The notes under the pieces: model-generated
Told to the model about the DNA's origin: nothing
Seen by the model: only the letters and a program-made list of their open reading frames with translations
The model's database searches: none
Position numbers and translations under genes: made by a program
DNA from: Thermoplasmata archaeon
GTDB taxonomy: Archaea; Thermoplasmatota; Thermoplasmata; Thermoplasmatales; Thermoplasmataceae
NCBI GenBank assembly: GCA_021795055.1
Contig: JAJYPW010000006.1
Coordinates: forward strand, 1 to 15,583
Direction of reading: 5' to 3'
Length of the DNA stretch: 15,583 nt
Shown here: positions 7,229-13,780 of the stretch, piece after piece
How positions within the stretch are numbered: position 1 is the first letter of the stretch
How the letters are laid out: every line of letters begins with the position of its first letter

Positions 7229-7894
7229 ATGGGACTGATCAGCGACGAGAACAGGAAGATTATCCTGAAGGAATTTGGGGAGCATCTCAAAGACCCGGTG
7301 GAACTAAAGGTATACGTTGATGATGATGAAAACTGCCAGTACTGCGCGCCTACGGTCGAGATTGTTAGCGAGCTGAGCAGCCTTGATTCCAGGATCAGCC
7401 TTAAAGTCATAAAAAAGGGAGATGCCCGGGCAGAAGAGGCGGGGGATGTACCCACTAAGTTTCCGACCGTAATTGTGTCTGACGGGAAGAAGCTTGGGAG
7501 CAGGGTGAGATTCTCCGGAATACCTTCAGGCTATGAGTTTTCCTCTCTTTTCGAGGATATCAAGACGGTTTCAAGCGGAAATGTCCAGGTACCGGACTCC
7601 GTCAAGGAAAAGATTATGTCGATAGATAAGCCCGTTGACATCAAGGTATACGTTACCCCGACATGCCCATACTGCCCACGGGCTGTAGGTACAGCTCACA
7701 GGTTCGCGATGCTCAACAGCAACATAACCGGTGAGATGATCGAGGCAACAGAATTTCCCAAGGAGGCTTCCGAAGCGGGCGTATCTTCTGTACCGCACAT
7801 TGTTATCAACGACGATGCATCGTTTGTAGGTGCACGCCCTGACGCTGATTTTGCTGAGTTCATTCTGGACGCCGTGATGTCCTCCCCTAGCTAA
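7229..7894 (+). CDS. Protein disulfide oxidoreductase (glutaredoxin-like, two CxxC sites)
   Basis: The 221-residue archaeal PDO-type protein has two thioredoxin folds, each with an active site: CQYC (36-39) in the N-terminal half and CPYC (146-149) in the C-terminal half. The conserved cis-prolines are P79 (KFPTV) and P189 (SVPHI). It forms, reduces or isomerises disulfides in the cytosol and often pairs with a thioredoxin-reductase-like flavoprotein, which is not in this window. No signal peptide is seen. The length is normal, but the last codons (CCT AGC TAA) lie in the terminal hairpin of the adjacent tnpB element, so the final residues and the stop were probably supplied by the insertion. 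The catalytic core is unaffected. Confidence 0.92.
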   Translation: MGLISDENRKIILKEFGEHLKDPVELKVYVDDDENCQYCAPTVEIVSELSSLDSRISLKVIKKGDARAEEAGDVPTKFPTVIVSDGKKLGSRVRFSGIPSGYEFSSLFEDIKTVSSGNVQVPDSVKEKIMSIDKPVDIKVYVTPTCPYCPRAVGTAHRFAMLNSNITGEMIEATEFPKEASEAGVSSVPHIVINDDASFVGARPDADFAEFILDAVMSSPS

Positions 7895-7915
7895 AGCATC
7901 GGGGCTTCCTGCTTC
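7884..7915 (-). repeat. Terminal hairpin at the tnpB 3' side (possible guide-RNA scaffold end)
   Basis: CCCC (7884-7887) pairs with GGGG (7901-7904) around a 13-base loop containing AGCTAAAGCAT; GCTTC follows at 7911-7915. It lies directly after the tnpB stop. In studied TnpB systems, the RNA overlapping the tnpB 3' end and the element's right end serves as the guide RNA scaffold, with the guide taken from flanking DNA. By analogy the guide here would begin just outside this hairpin, in the end of the disulfide oxidoreductase gene. This is inference. Confidence 0.5.
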
Positions 7916-7917
7916 AT

Positions 7918-9108
7918 TCAGTGCACTTGCCATACCCCTTCCCTCTTGAGTAGAGATATGGTATTGGCACTTCTGTCCACAGGCGTAAATTCCCCACCGT
8001 CCGTGGGTACTCCTGACCTTATCAGTGCGAATCTCCTTATGTTGATTGCTGCATTCACATCCCTGTCTATGGTGAGTTTACACACTTCGCAGTGATATAT
8101 CCTGTCGCTCAGTTTCAGGTCATGTTTGATGTTGCCACATCCTGAACAGAGCTTTGACGAGGGATCGAACCTTCCGATCTCAACGATGCTCTTTCCCCTC
8201 TGCAATGCCTTGGTTTTCAGCATTGCAAAGAAAGAAGACCAGCCCGCATCCCCAATTGACCTTGCGACATGATGATTTTTCATCATCCCGTTTATGTTAA
8301 GACTTTCAACCGCAATCGTATCATAGTTCCTTGTCAAAACGTCAGATAGCTTGTTCAGGAAATCGTCTCTCTGATTGACGGTGTGTTCATGAATCCTTGC
8401 TACCCTGATACGCTGCTTGTTTCTGTTGCTTGATCCCTTTTTCTTTTGTGATAGTCTTTTCTGCGCTTTCCTGAGTCGCTTTTCGGATTTTCTCAGGTAT
8501 GCAGGCGTTTCAATCTTCAATGTGTCCGAAGTTGTCAGGAAATTCTTCAGGCCAACGTCTATCCCTATCGCTGTCTCTTTCGTTATTTTTTTCCTCTCGT
8601 TCTCCGTATCGTTTTCATGCACAAGGATGGAGACAAAATACTTCCCTGAAGGTATCTGTGAAATTGTTATATTCCTGATCTCTCCATTGAAATCTCTGTG
8701 CCTGAAGATCCTTATCGAATCCCCGAACTTTGGGATATACAATTTATTCCCGATGACACTGAAATGCTGTGGTACATTGAAGGATTGTCTGTTTGATTTC
8801 TTCATGAAATTCGGATACCTGCTAAGATGCTTGAAGAATCGTTCAAATGCGGTATCAAGGTGCATTAACGACTGTTGCAGGCTTTGTGAGTTTACTTCCT
8901 TTAACCATTCATGATCTTCTGTTCTTTTTAACAGCTTCAGTTCAAAAGACATGTCTTTGTATGACATTCCCTTCCCCGTCTCCACATACTTCCTATTTCT
9001 GAGATCGAGGAAGTAGTTCCATACATACCTGCAAGAACCGAAATGCTTTAACAGCATCTCCTTCTGTTTTTCAGAAGGATATATTCGATACTTGTAGGCT
9101 TTTAACAA
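7918..9108 (-). CDS. tnpB: TnpB RNA-guided endonuclease / IS605 OrfB protein
   Basis: The 396-residue full-length TnpB is a likely ancestor-type relative of Cas12 that nicks or cuts DNA under guidance of an element-encoded RNA. The N-terminus MLKAYKYRIYPSEKQ is family-typical. The split RuvC catalytic residues are all visible: D184 in IGIDVGLKNF, E268 in AVESLNI and D350 in DRDVNAA. A zinc finger with C321/C324 and C340/C343 lies between the last two. The basic coiled region 208-237 (RKAQKRLSQKKKG) fits nucleic-acid binding. It is therefore probably active, not decayed. The start is a TTG at 9108, since no in-frame ATG gives the family N-terminus. It ends 3 bases before the GCTTC of the terminal hairpin. 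Confidence 0.92.
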   Translation of the reverse strand: MLKAYKYRIYPSEKQKEMLLKHFGSCRYVWNYFLDLRNRKYVETGKGMSYKDMSFELKLLKRTEDHEWLKEVNSQSLQQSLMHLDTAFERFFKHLSRYPNFMKKSNRQSFNVPQHFSVIGNKLYIPKFGDSIRIFRHRDFNGEIRNITISQIPSGKYFVSILVHENDTENERKKITKETAIGIDVGLKNFLTTSDTLKIETPAYLRKSEKRLRKAQKRLSQKKKGSSNRNKQRIRVARIHEHTVNQRDDFLNKLSDVLTRNYDTIAVESLNINGMMKNHHVARSIGDAGWSSFFAMLKTKALQRGKSIVEIGRFDPSSKLCSGCGNIKHDLKLSDRIYHCEVCKLTIDRDVNAAINIRRFALIRSGVPTDGGEFTPVDRSANTISLLKREGVWQVH

Positions 9109-9145
9109 TGTTTATTTTAGCGTATCAATCCCCATAACTCTTTCT

Positions 9146-9220
9146 ATCGTTTGGGGGAAGTCCGTGTATCTCCAAGCTAAAGCATAGGAGTTTTACCGCT
9201 TCCCACAAACCCCTAACGAT
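9146..9220. repeat. Nested stem-loop at the tnpB 5' end of the element
   Basis: The outer stem pairs 9146-9156 with 9210-9220, 10 of 11 positions (ATCGTT and GGGG arms, one T-T mismatch). A GAAG/CTTC pairing (9157-9160 with 9199-9202) leaves a 7-base bulge, and the inner hairpin CTCC/GGAG spans 9170-9190. The inner part matches the hairpin at the other end of the element. The outer stem has no counterpart at the other end. It may be the left-end recognition structure of the element or a structured RNA. Confidence 0.5.
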
Positions 9221-9359
9221 TTATAAAATAGGGATGCTGCCTTTAATATCGCGGGAGCCTCAACATCCATAAACTCTCAACGGCGCTGCCTGCAGTAGGA
9301 TATTTCTGTGATAAGACGTTTCCCGGTTTGTTGCATATAGGGATGTTTAGGCTCAAAAC

Positions 9360-9367
9360 CTTTAAGG
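9360..9367 (+). promoter_or_regulatory. TATA-like box of the SCP2/dehydrogenase-hydratase unit
   Basis: CTTTAAGG is centred about 23 bases before the ATG at 9387, with no Shine-Dalgarno between, fitting a leaderless first gene. Confidence 0.45.
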
Positions 9368-9386
9368 TCTAAGTGCATGGCATTTC

Positions 9387-9722
9387 ATGACCTTTAAAGA
9401 AATGGTTTCTAAAATGCTGGAAGGCGCGAAGGGCAACAAGGAAGTATCATCCGAGCTTGAAAAGTTGAACAAGTCTTTTCTTTTCAACGTGACTGGAAGC
9501 GGTACTTTCAATCTGGTGCTGAAGCCTGGCGAACTTCGGCTTAACGATGGTCCGATTACTGGCCCATCCGCAACGATTTCCGCCAGCGAGGAGGTGCTCG
9601 ACAACGTGTTCTCTGGGAAACTCGACGCCGTTAAAGCGTTTATGAGCGGACAACTGAAGGTTTCCGGGGACATTTTCGCCGCACAGAAGCTCACTGAACT
9701 TGCAAAGAAAGCAGTTAAGTGA
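9387..9722 (+). CDS. SCP2 (sterol carrier protein 2) domain protein
   Basis: The 111-residue stand-alone SCP2 domain is the usual length. The family's C-terminal signature is clear: KLDAVKAFMSGQLKVSGD (78-95) followed by an AQKLTEL helix. The middle shows the beta-strand pattern FNVTGSGTFNLVLKPGELRL and an acidic/Gly turn. SCP2 domains bind lipids or fatty acyl-CoA in a hydrophobic tunnel, and in archaea and bacteria they often accompany fatty-acid oxidation genes. No signal peptide is present, so it acts in the cytoplasm. It lies 12 bases before the dehydrogenase-hydratase gene, which has its own Shine-Dalgarno. A role in presenting acyl-CoA substrate to that enzyme is likely but inferred from the pairing. 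Confidence 0.88.
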   Translation: MTFKEMVSKMLEGAKGNKEVSSELEKLNKSFLFNVTGSGTFNLVLKPGELRLNDGPITGPSATISASEEVLDNVFSGKLDAVKAFMSGQLKVSGDIFAAQKLTELAKKAVK

Positions 9723-9724
9723 AC

Positions 9725-9729
9725 AGGTG
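9725..9729 (+). promoter_or_regulatory. Shine-Dalgarno site of the operon-internal gene
   Basis: AGGTG ends 5 bases before the ATG at 9735 and matches the archaeal 16S rRNA 3' end. It lies in the 12-base gap after the SCP2 stop. It fits the archaeal rule that first genes are leaderless while internal operon genes use Shine-Dalgarno pairing. Confidence 0.6.
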
Positions 9730-9734
9730 TAGCA

Positions 9735-11720
9735 ATGGCTGAAAAGATAGGCGTTGTGGGATCGGGGCAGATGGGGCACGGCATTGCTGAGGTCTTTGCC
9801 CTGGCCGGCTACAATGTTACTGTATCTGACGTATCATTTGAGATACTCACCAAGGCCAAAAGTTCAGTATCTGCCAGCCTGGACAGGATGGTGAAATCCC
9901 AGAAGATAACCCAGCAGAAAAAGGATGAGCTAATGGGGATGATCAGCTTCACCACAAGCCTGAAGGACTGTGCTGCTGATTCCATGCTGATAGTTGAGGC
10001 GATACCGGAAGTTCTTGAGATGAAGAAGAACCTGTTCTCGAGCCTGGAGAACTTCGCGCCACAGGATTGCATAATCGCATCAAATTCATCGAACATCAGG
10101 ATCACGGAGATTGCCTCTTCCATGAAGAATCCTTCGAGAGCCCTTGGTCTCCATTTCTTCAACCCGCCTGTTGTGCTGAAGCTTGTTGAAGTGATCAGGG
10201 GGGAGAAGACCTCGGATGAGGTATTTGAGAAGGCTTTCGAACTCGTGAAGAAAATTGGGAAGGTTCCCATCAGGGTTCTGAAGGATTCCCCAGGATTTGT
10301 CGTGAACCGGGTTAATGCACCGGAGTCCCTATTTTTCTGCCTTCTTGTAGAAAAGATGGGATACAGGCCCGAGGACGTGGATGCGTTTGCCAAGGGTCAG
10401 GGGCTCCCAATGGGTCCATACGAGCTTATGGACTATGTGGGTCTTGACACACTTGTACACTCCCTCGATTATTTCGCGAAGGAGCTTTCTCCCGATTATG
10501 GCTCCTGCAAAGCTTTCCATAACCTGGTGAGCCAGAACAGGCTGGGCCTGAAGTCAGGTCAGGGGTTCTACCTCTGGGAGAATGGAAAGGCGAAGATCCC
10601 CCAACCTTCCGGATCGACTGACCTGACCCTGATGGACATTCTTGCCATAGAAGTCAACGAGGCTTCAAGGATTTTGGAGGAGGGCATTGCCTCTCCTGCT
10701 GACATAGAGACGGGTGTGAAGCTGGGTATGAACAGGCCTTTCGGTCCCATATCCGTTGCTGAAGGGCTGAGTGTGGCAGAAATAAGGGAGAAGCTTGACG
10801 AGATCTACGGGAAAACCGGCCTGGACGTCTTCAAGCCAAGCAAATCCATCGAAAACGGCACTATGAAGGAGGCGTTTTCCGGAAAGGTGGCCAAGCCGAA
10901 AGGTGCGGAGACGGGAAGCATCGCGTCCGCAGAGCCTGCACCGGCTGGCGAGGGGCTCATAAACCTTGTTTTTGACGGGAGCGTTGCCGTAATCAAGCTG
11001 TCTAACGGAAAAAACAACCTTCTGAATGCGCAGGTTCTGGATCAGTTGGAAAGTGCGATAGATCAGGTGGTGCAATCCGGTAATGCACGTTCCATCCTGA
11101 TTGAGGGATCAGGAGAAGTTTTTTCGGCCGGTGCGGAACTCTCCCAGTTCTTCCCGGGAGTTGTGGATTTCATGAACTTTTCCAGGAGGGGGCAGGATCT
11201 CTTTGAAAGGATCTCAGCACTGCGGATACCTTCGATTGCGGCAATTGACGGATATGCACTTGGCGGGGGGTTTGAGCTCGCACTTGCATGCGACATCAGA
11301 ATTTCCACCGAAAGGGCAAAGATTGGGTTCCCCGAGGTCACCAGAGGGATAATTCCCGGCTGGGGAGGCACACAGAGGCTACCACGCCTCATAGGGGAGT
11401 CCCTGGCTGCCTACCTTATCCTCACCGCAGACAGGATTACCGGGAAACGCGCGCATGAAATGGGGATCGTTTCCCTTCTGGCAACGCCTGAAACGCTGGA
11501 ACAGACAGCCCTCTCAATCGCCAGGAACATTGCAGAGAATTGCGCGCCGGTGTCTGAAAGGCTTGCGAAGGAACTCATTCACACATCCCTCGAGTCGTCC
11601 CTTCACGCGGGGCTTGAAAAAGAGGCGACTGCGATGGGCGTACTATATGGGACCGATGACATAAAGGAGGGTGTGGGCGCCTTCCTGCAGAAGAGAAAGG
11701 TGGAGTTCAAGGGGAAGTGA
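9735..11720 (+). CDS. 3-Hydroxyacyl-CoA dehydrogenase / enoyl-CoA hydratase fusion
   Basis: The 661-residue bifunctional enzyme hydrates enoyl-CoA to 3-hydroxyacyl-CoA and oxidises it to 3-oxoacyl-CoA with NAD+. The dehydrogenase half (about 1-380) has GSGQMGHG (9-16), the catalytic H140 in LHFFNPP with E152 following, and a C-terminal helical domain ending near WENGK. A linker of about 25 residues rich in Ala, Pro and Glu (388-406) joins the hydratase half (about 408-661). That half has FSAGAEL (463-469), GGGFELALACD (510-520) with E514, and FPEVTRGIIPGWGGT (532-546) with E534; both catalytic glutamates are kept. The order is opposite to bacterial FadB/FadJ and matches archaeal fusions, such as the crotonyl-CoA hydratase/3-hydroxybutyryl-CoA dehydrogenase of Metallosphaera. 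Beta-oxidation is the likeliest role here. Chain-length preference is unknown. Confidence 0.93.
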   Translation: MAEKIGVVGSGQMGHGIAEVFALAGYNVTVSDVSFEILTKAKSSVSASLDRMVKSQKITQQKKDELMGMISFTTSLKDCAADSMLIVEAIPEVLEMKKNLFSSLENFAPQDCIIASNSSNIRITEIASSMKNPSRALGLHFFNPPVVLKLVEVIRGEKTSDEVFEKAFELVKKIGKVPIRVLKDSPGFVVNRVNAPESLFFCLLVEKMGYRPEDVDAFAKGQGLPMGPYELMDYVGLDTLVHSLDYFAKELSPDYGSCKAFHNLVSQNRLGLKSGQGFYLWENGKAKIPQPSGSTDLTLMDILAIEVNEASRILEEGIASPADIETGVKLGMNRPFGPISVAEGLSVAEIREKLDEIYGKTGLDVFKPSKSIENGTMKEAFSGKVAKPKGAETGSIASAEPAPAGEGLINLVFDGSVAVIKLSNGKNNLLNAQVLDQLESAIDQVVQSGNARSILIEGSGEVFSAGAELSQFFPGVVDFMNFSRRGQDLFERISALRIPSIAAIDGYALGGGFELALACDIRISTERAKIGFPEVTRGIIPGWGGTQRLPRLIGESLAAYLILTADRITGKRAHEMGIVSLLATPETLEQTALSIARNIAENCAPVSERLAKELIHTSLESSLHAGLEKEATAMGVLYGTDDIKEGVGAFLQKRKVEFKGK

Positions 11721-11855
11721 TACTTTCCTGAGTCCACCTGACCGCAGTTTCAGCCCAGTGCCCGGCGCATAACCTACACTGTCCAGGCGGCTGTATCGGG
11801 TTCCCCTCAAATTACCCAGGTCAGGCCATTCATGTCCTTGGTGAATGAGAGATAA

Positions 11856-11864
11856 CATTTTAGA
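11856..11864 (+). promoter_or_regulatory. TATA-like box of the nucleotidyltransferase gene
   Basis: CATTTTAGA is centred about 26 bases before the ATG at 11886, with no Shine-Dalgarno following, again fitting a leaderless mRNA. The rest of the 165-base gap after the dehydrogenase-hydratase gene shows nothing recognisable. Confidence 0.4.
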
Positions 11865-11885
11865 AAAGGCGGCAAATACCTGCCA

Positions 11886-12800
11886 ATGATTGGAGCTATC
11901 CTGGCCGGGGGTTATGGGAAGAGACTCAAACCTCATACCGACAAGGTTCCTAAGAGCCTCCTTGAGCTGAAGCCCGGCTACACTATCCTGCACAAGCAGT
12001 TGGATGATTTCTTCGCTGCGGGAATAAAGCGGGCTGTTCTACTTACCGGCTATCTTTCGGACAAGATTGAGGAAACGTTCGGGAATGAGTACCATGGAAT
12101 CAGCATTGAATATCAGCGGGAGGATAAGCCCCTTGGTAAGCTCTTCTCCATGAGAAATCTCATCTCCGTCTGTAATGACGACGTTGTGGTCAGGAATGGG
12201 GACACGGTATGCGACATAGATATCGGAAAGATGGCCCGGACTGCCCGGGAGAGCGAGTGCCTGATCTCTGTCTTTGTGTCGCGGATGAGGAGCCCTTTCG
12301 GGGTGGTCGAACTGGAGAAGGATTGGATTACGGGCTTCAGAGAAAAGCCCATACTTGACGTGTTCATAAATGCCGGGATATATTACGTCAAGAAGGAAGC
12401 TTTTCCTCTGTTCCTTGATCAATACGAGACTACTGAGATTGAAACCTCTGTTTTTCCCCTCCTTGCGAGCAGGAGGATGATGCTTGCATACATTGAGGAT
12501 GGGGAATGGATCGGTATAGACAGCGAGAAGGAACTTGAGGCCGCGAGGACAGAGTTCCACCACAGGGAAGAATTTGAATGGGGATACAGGAAGTTGATCC
12601 CCGGTGCTGGGAAGACATGGAAATACAGGATAAATTCGGGAAAGACCATAGAGGTTCCGTCTGGGAGCGCCCTGAACGTAGTCCAGGGTCGGTTGATTGC
12701 CGGTGGCCGAACGCTTGAGGCGGGAATGCAGTTCAACGCAAGTAAGGTGACCGCGGTGAAAGCCGCTGACGTAACTGCCCTTTATTTAACAGAGAATTAG
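11886..12800 (+). CDS. Sugar-phosphate nucleotidyltransferase with C-terminal beta-rich domain
   Basis: The N-terminal part (about 1-222) is a GT-A-like nucleotidyltransferase that joins an NTP and a sugar-1-phosphate to make an NDP-sugar. It has LAGGYGKRLKP (6-16), PKSLLEL (22-28), the metal-binding NGD (105-107), FREKP (151-155), INAGIYYV (161-168) and the end signature WIGIDSEKELEAA (208-220). Relatives include mannose-1-phosphate and heptose-phosphate guanylyltransferases; the base and sugar cannot be read here. The C-terminal stretch (about 245-304) has a repeated strand pattern, KTIEVPSGSALNVVQGRL then AGGRTLEAGMQFN, resembling a cupin or small jelly-roll domain. No glycosyltransferase or sugar-modifying gene is adjacent. 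It is monocistronic and intact. Confidence 0.82.
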   Translation: MIGAILAGGYGKRLKPHTDKVPKSLLELKPGYTILHKQLDDFFAAGIKRAVLLTGYLSDKIEETFGNEYHGISIEYQREDKPLGKLFSMRNLISVCNDDVVVRNGDTVCDIDIGKMARTARESECLISVFVSRMRSPFGVVELEKDWITGFREKPILDVFINAGIYYVKKEAFPLFLDQYETTEIETSVFPLLASRRMMLAYIEDGEWIGIDSEKELEAARTEFHHREEFEWGYRKLIPGAGKTWKYRINSGKTIEVPSGSALNVVQGRLIAGGRTLEAGMQFNASKVTAVKAADVTALYLTEN

Positions 12801-13189
12801 AGGCTCGGGCTGGTCTGTTCAGGCATTCCTAACGTATGGACTGGCATAACCTTGTGACCTGGTTGCCTTGTTTCTACAGATATTACCGATCTGAATGAAT
12901 TTCGCTGGCGAATTTGTCTTATGGAATGATATTGGACCTCTGTTATCAGGAAAGGCTTTCCAATATAGCAATGGCACTCTGGAAATCCCGAGTAAGGATG
13001 TGGATTTTTAGCGAGAGAATTTTGTAACGGCTGTATTTGCTCGAGCATTTGCACCGTATTTCTGGATGAGTTTGCGAAATAATGGTACAGAGTGGTCGTG
13101 CTGCCGGGAATTATCATCACTTAGCCAGAAATACTGTCCGATTCTGCAAGTAATAACCTTGCTTCAGAAGTGGGGAGACATTGCCCCCT
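12801..13189. other. Gene-free stretch, possibly a degraded gene
   Basis: A 107-codon minus-strand frame (12797-13120) exists, but its His/Gln/Ser/Pro-rich product is unlike the neighbouring proteins and I do not recognise it. In the plus direction, a frame from 12837 reads plausible helical sequence (e.g. SYGMILDLCYQERLSNIAM) broken by several stops, as a decayed gene would. A short perfect hairpin TTCGC/GCGAA lies at 12900-12911. No functional gene is supported. Confidence 0.3.
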
Positions 13190-13780
13190 CTATAGTGAAA
13201 TCCTCGTAAGCTCGCTTACCTTCTTTTGCAGGTTTCCGACTATATCATATGGGTGGCCAGCCAGAAGAGAGATGGCCCCCGTATTCTTGACCAAGTCTTT
13301 AAACTGCTTCCTCAGGGAATCCCTGAACTCCTTTGAGATATCTTCAGGCATCGGATAGGGTGGACCTGGGGTGTACATCTTGAACCATTCCGGCCATATC
13401 AGAACGCTTCCTTTGGCGTCACCTCGTGCATTGTCTCCAACCAGGATCTCCTTTCCTTCAGATAGAAGGGCATAGTCCTCTCCAAACTTGTATGCTTGAA
13501 ATCCAAGAACATTGCCAGCTTTATAGACTTCGAAATCGCCTATTTGCCTCACGCTTTCGGCTTCCGATGGTTCAACAGCCTCCGGAATACTCTCAGGCAG
13601 GTATACGGGTATGCCCGCCCTCTTTGCAATGAATCTTGCACCCCTTGTGTGGTTCTGTTCGGTCAGTAGGACTGCTTCGAATTTACCCAATCTGTGGGCC
13701 GCCTCCAGGAGTCCTGGAACAATCGGAGGGTCAATGAATACGATGCCGGATTCTCTGACGAAAAGGTGGCCCACCATCAT
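13190..13780 (-). CDS. Metallo-beta-lactamase-fold-like protein (possibly truncated)
   Basis: The 196-residue frame from ATG 13780 shows the strand-turn-strand IVFIDPPIVPGL (13-24) and LLTEQNHTRGARFIAKRAGIPVY (38-60). In MBL-fold proteins the latter region carries HxHxDH. Here it is EQNHTRG, as in a known subgroup that lacks the full zinc site, so hydrolase activity is doubtful. Later elements are ALLSEGKEILVGDNARGDA (around 104-122) and LLAGHPYDIV (173-182). The ATG at 13780 lies too deep in the fold: the first strands are encoded upstream in the same frame but are separated by a TGA (13808-13810). The gene is therefore either a restarted, shortened protein or a recent pseudogene. It sits between a gene-poor stretch and an insertion sequence. 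The physiological substrate is unknown. Confidence 0.6.
   Translation of the reverse strand: MMVGHLFVRESGIVFIDPPIVPGLLEAAHRLGKFEAVLLTEQNHTRGARFIAKRAGIPVYLPESIPEAVEPSEAESVRQIGDFEVYKAGNVLGFQAYKFGEDYALLSEGKEILVGDNARGDAKGSVLIWPEWFKMYTPGPPYPMPEDISKEFRDSLRKQFKDLVKNTGAISLLAGHPYDIVGNLQKKVSELTRISL

Larger units (their letters stand above)
7884..9220 (-). mobile_element. IS200/IS605-type (IS1341-like) element carrying tnpB only
   Basis: The single gene is tnpB; no tnpA (Y1 HUH transposase) is present. Both ends hold the same kind of hairpin in direct orientation: 7884-7904 (stem CCCC/GGGG) and 9170-9190 (stem CTCC/GGAG). Each has a 13-base loop sharing AGCTAAAGCAT, followed 6-7 bases later by GCTTC. 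Subterminal hairpins of one orientation, without inverted repeats or a target duplication, are typical of this family. The end nearest the tnpB 3' end abuts the disulfide oxidoreductase stop codon. The other end has a larger stem (9146-9156 with 9210-9220). Exact boundaries are uncertain by some tens of bases. Movement would need a TnpA supplied from elsewhere. Confidence 0.7.
9109..9386. other. Intergenic stretch: element end structure plus SCP2 promoter region
   Basis: The left part is the 5' end of the tnpB element, with its nested stem-loop (9146-9220). Beyond it are a strong but apparently unused TATA-like TTTATAAAATA (9220-9230) and a 9-base direct repeat ATAGGGATG at 9228-9236 and 9337-9345. 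The SCP2 promoter is at 9360-9367. No gene is supported. Confidence 0.5.

Noticed and set aside
7884..9220. A CRISPR-like array suggested by repeated AGCTAAAGCAT
   Set aside because: There are only two copies 1.3 kb apart, each within a hairpin at an end of the tnpB element. There is no repeat-spacer series.
12797..13120. A 107-codon minus-strand frame with ATG start after the nucleotidyltransferase gene
   Set aside because: The product is rich in His, Gln, Ser, Pro and Thr, shows no domain I know, and ends in the stop region of the neighbour. Composition fits chance.
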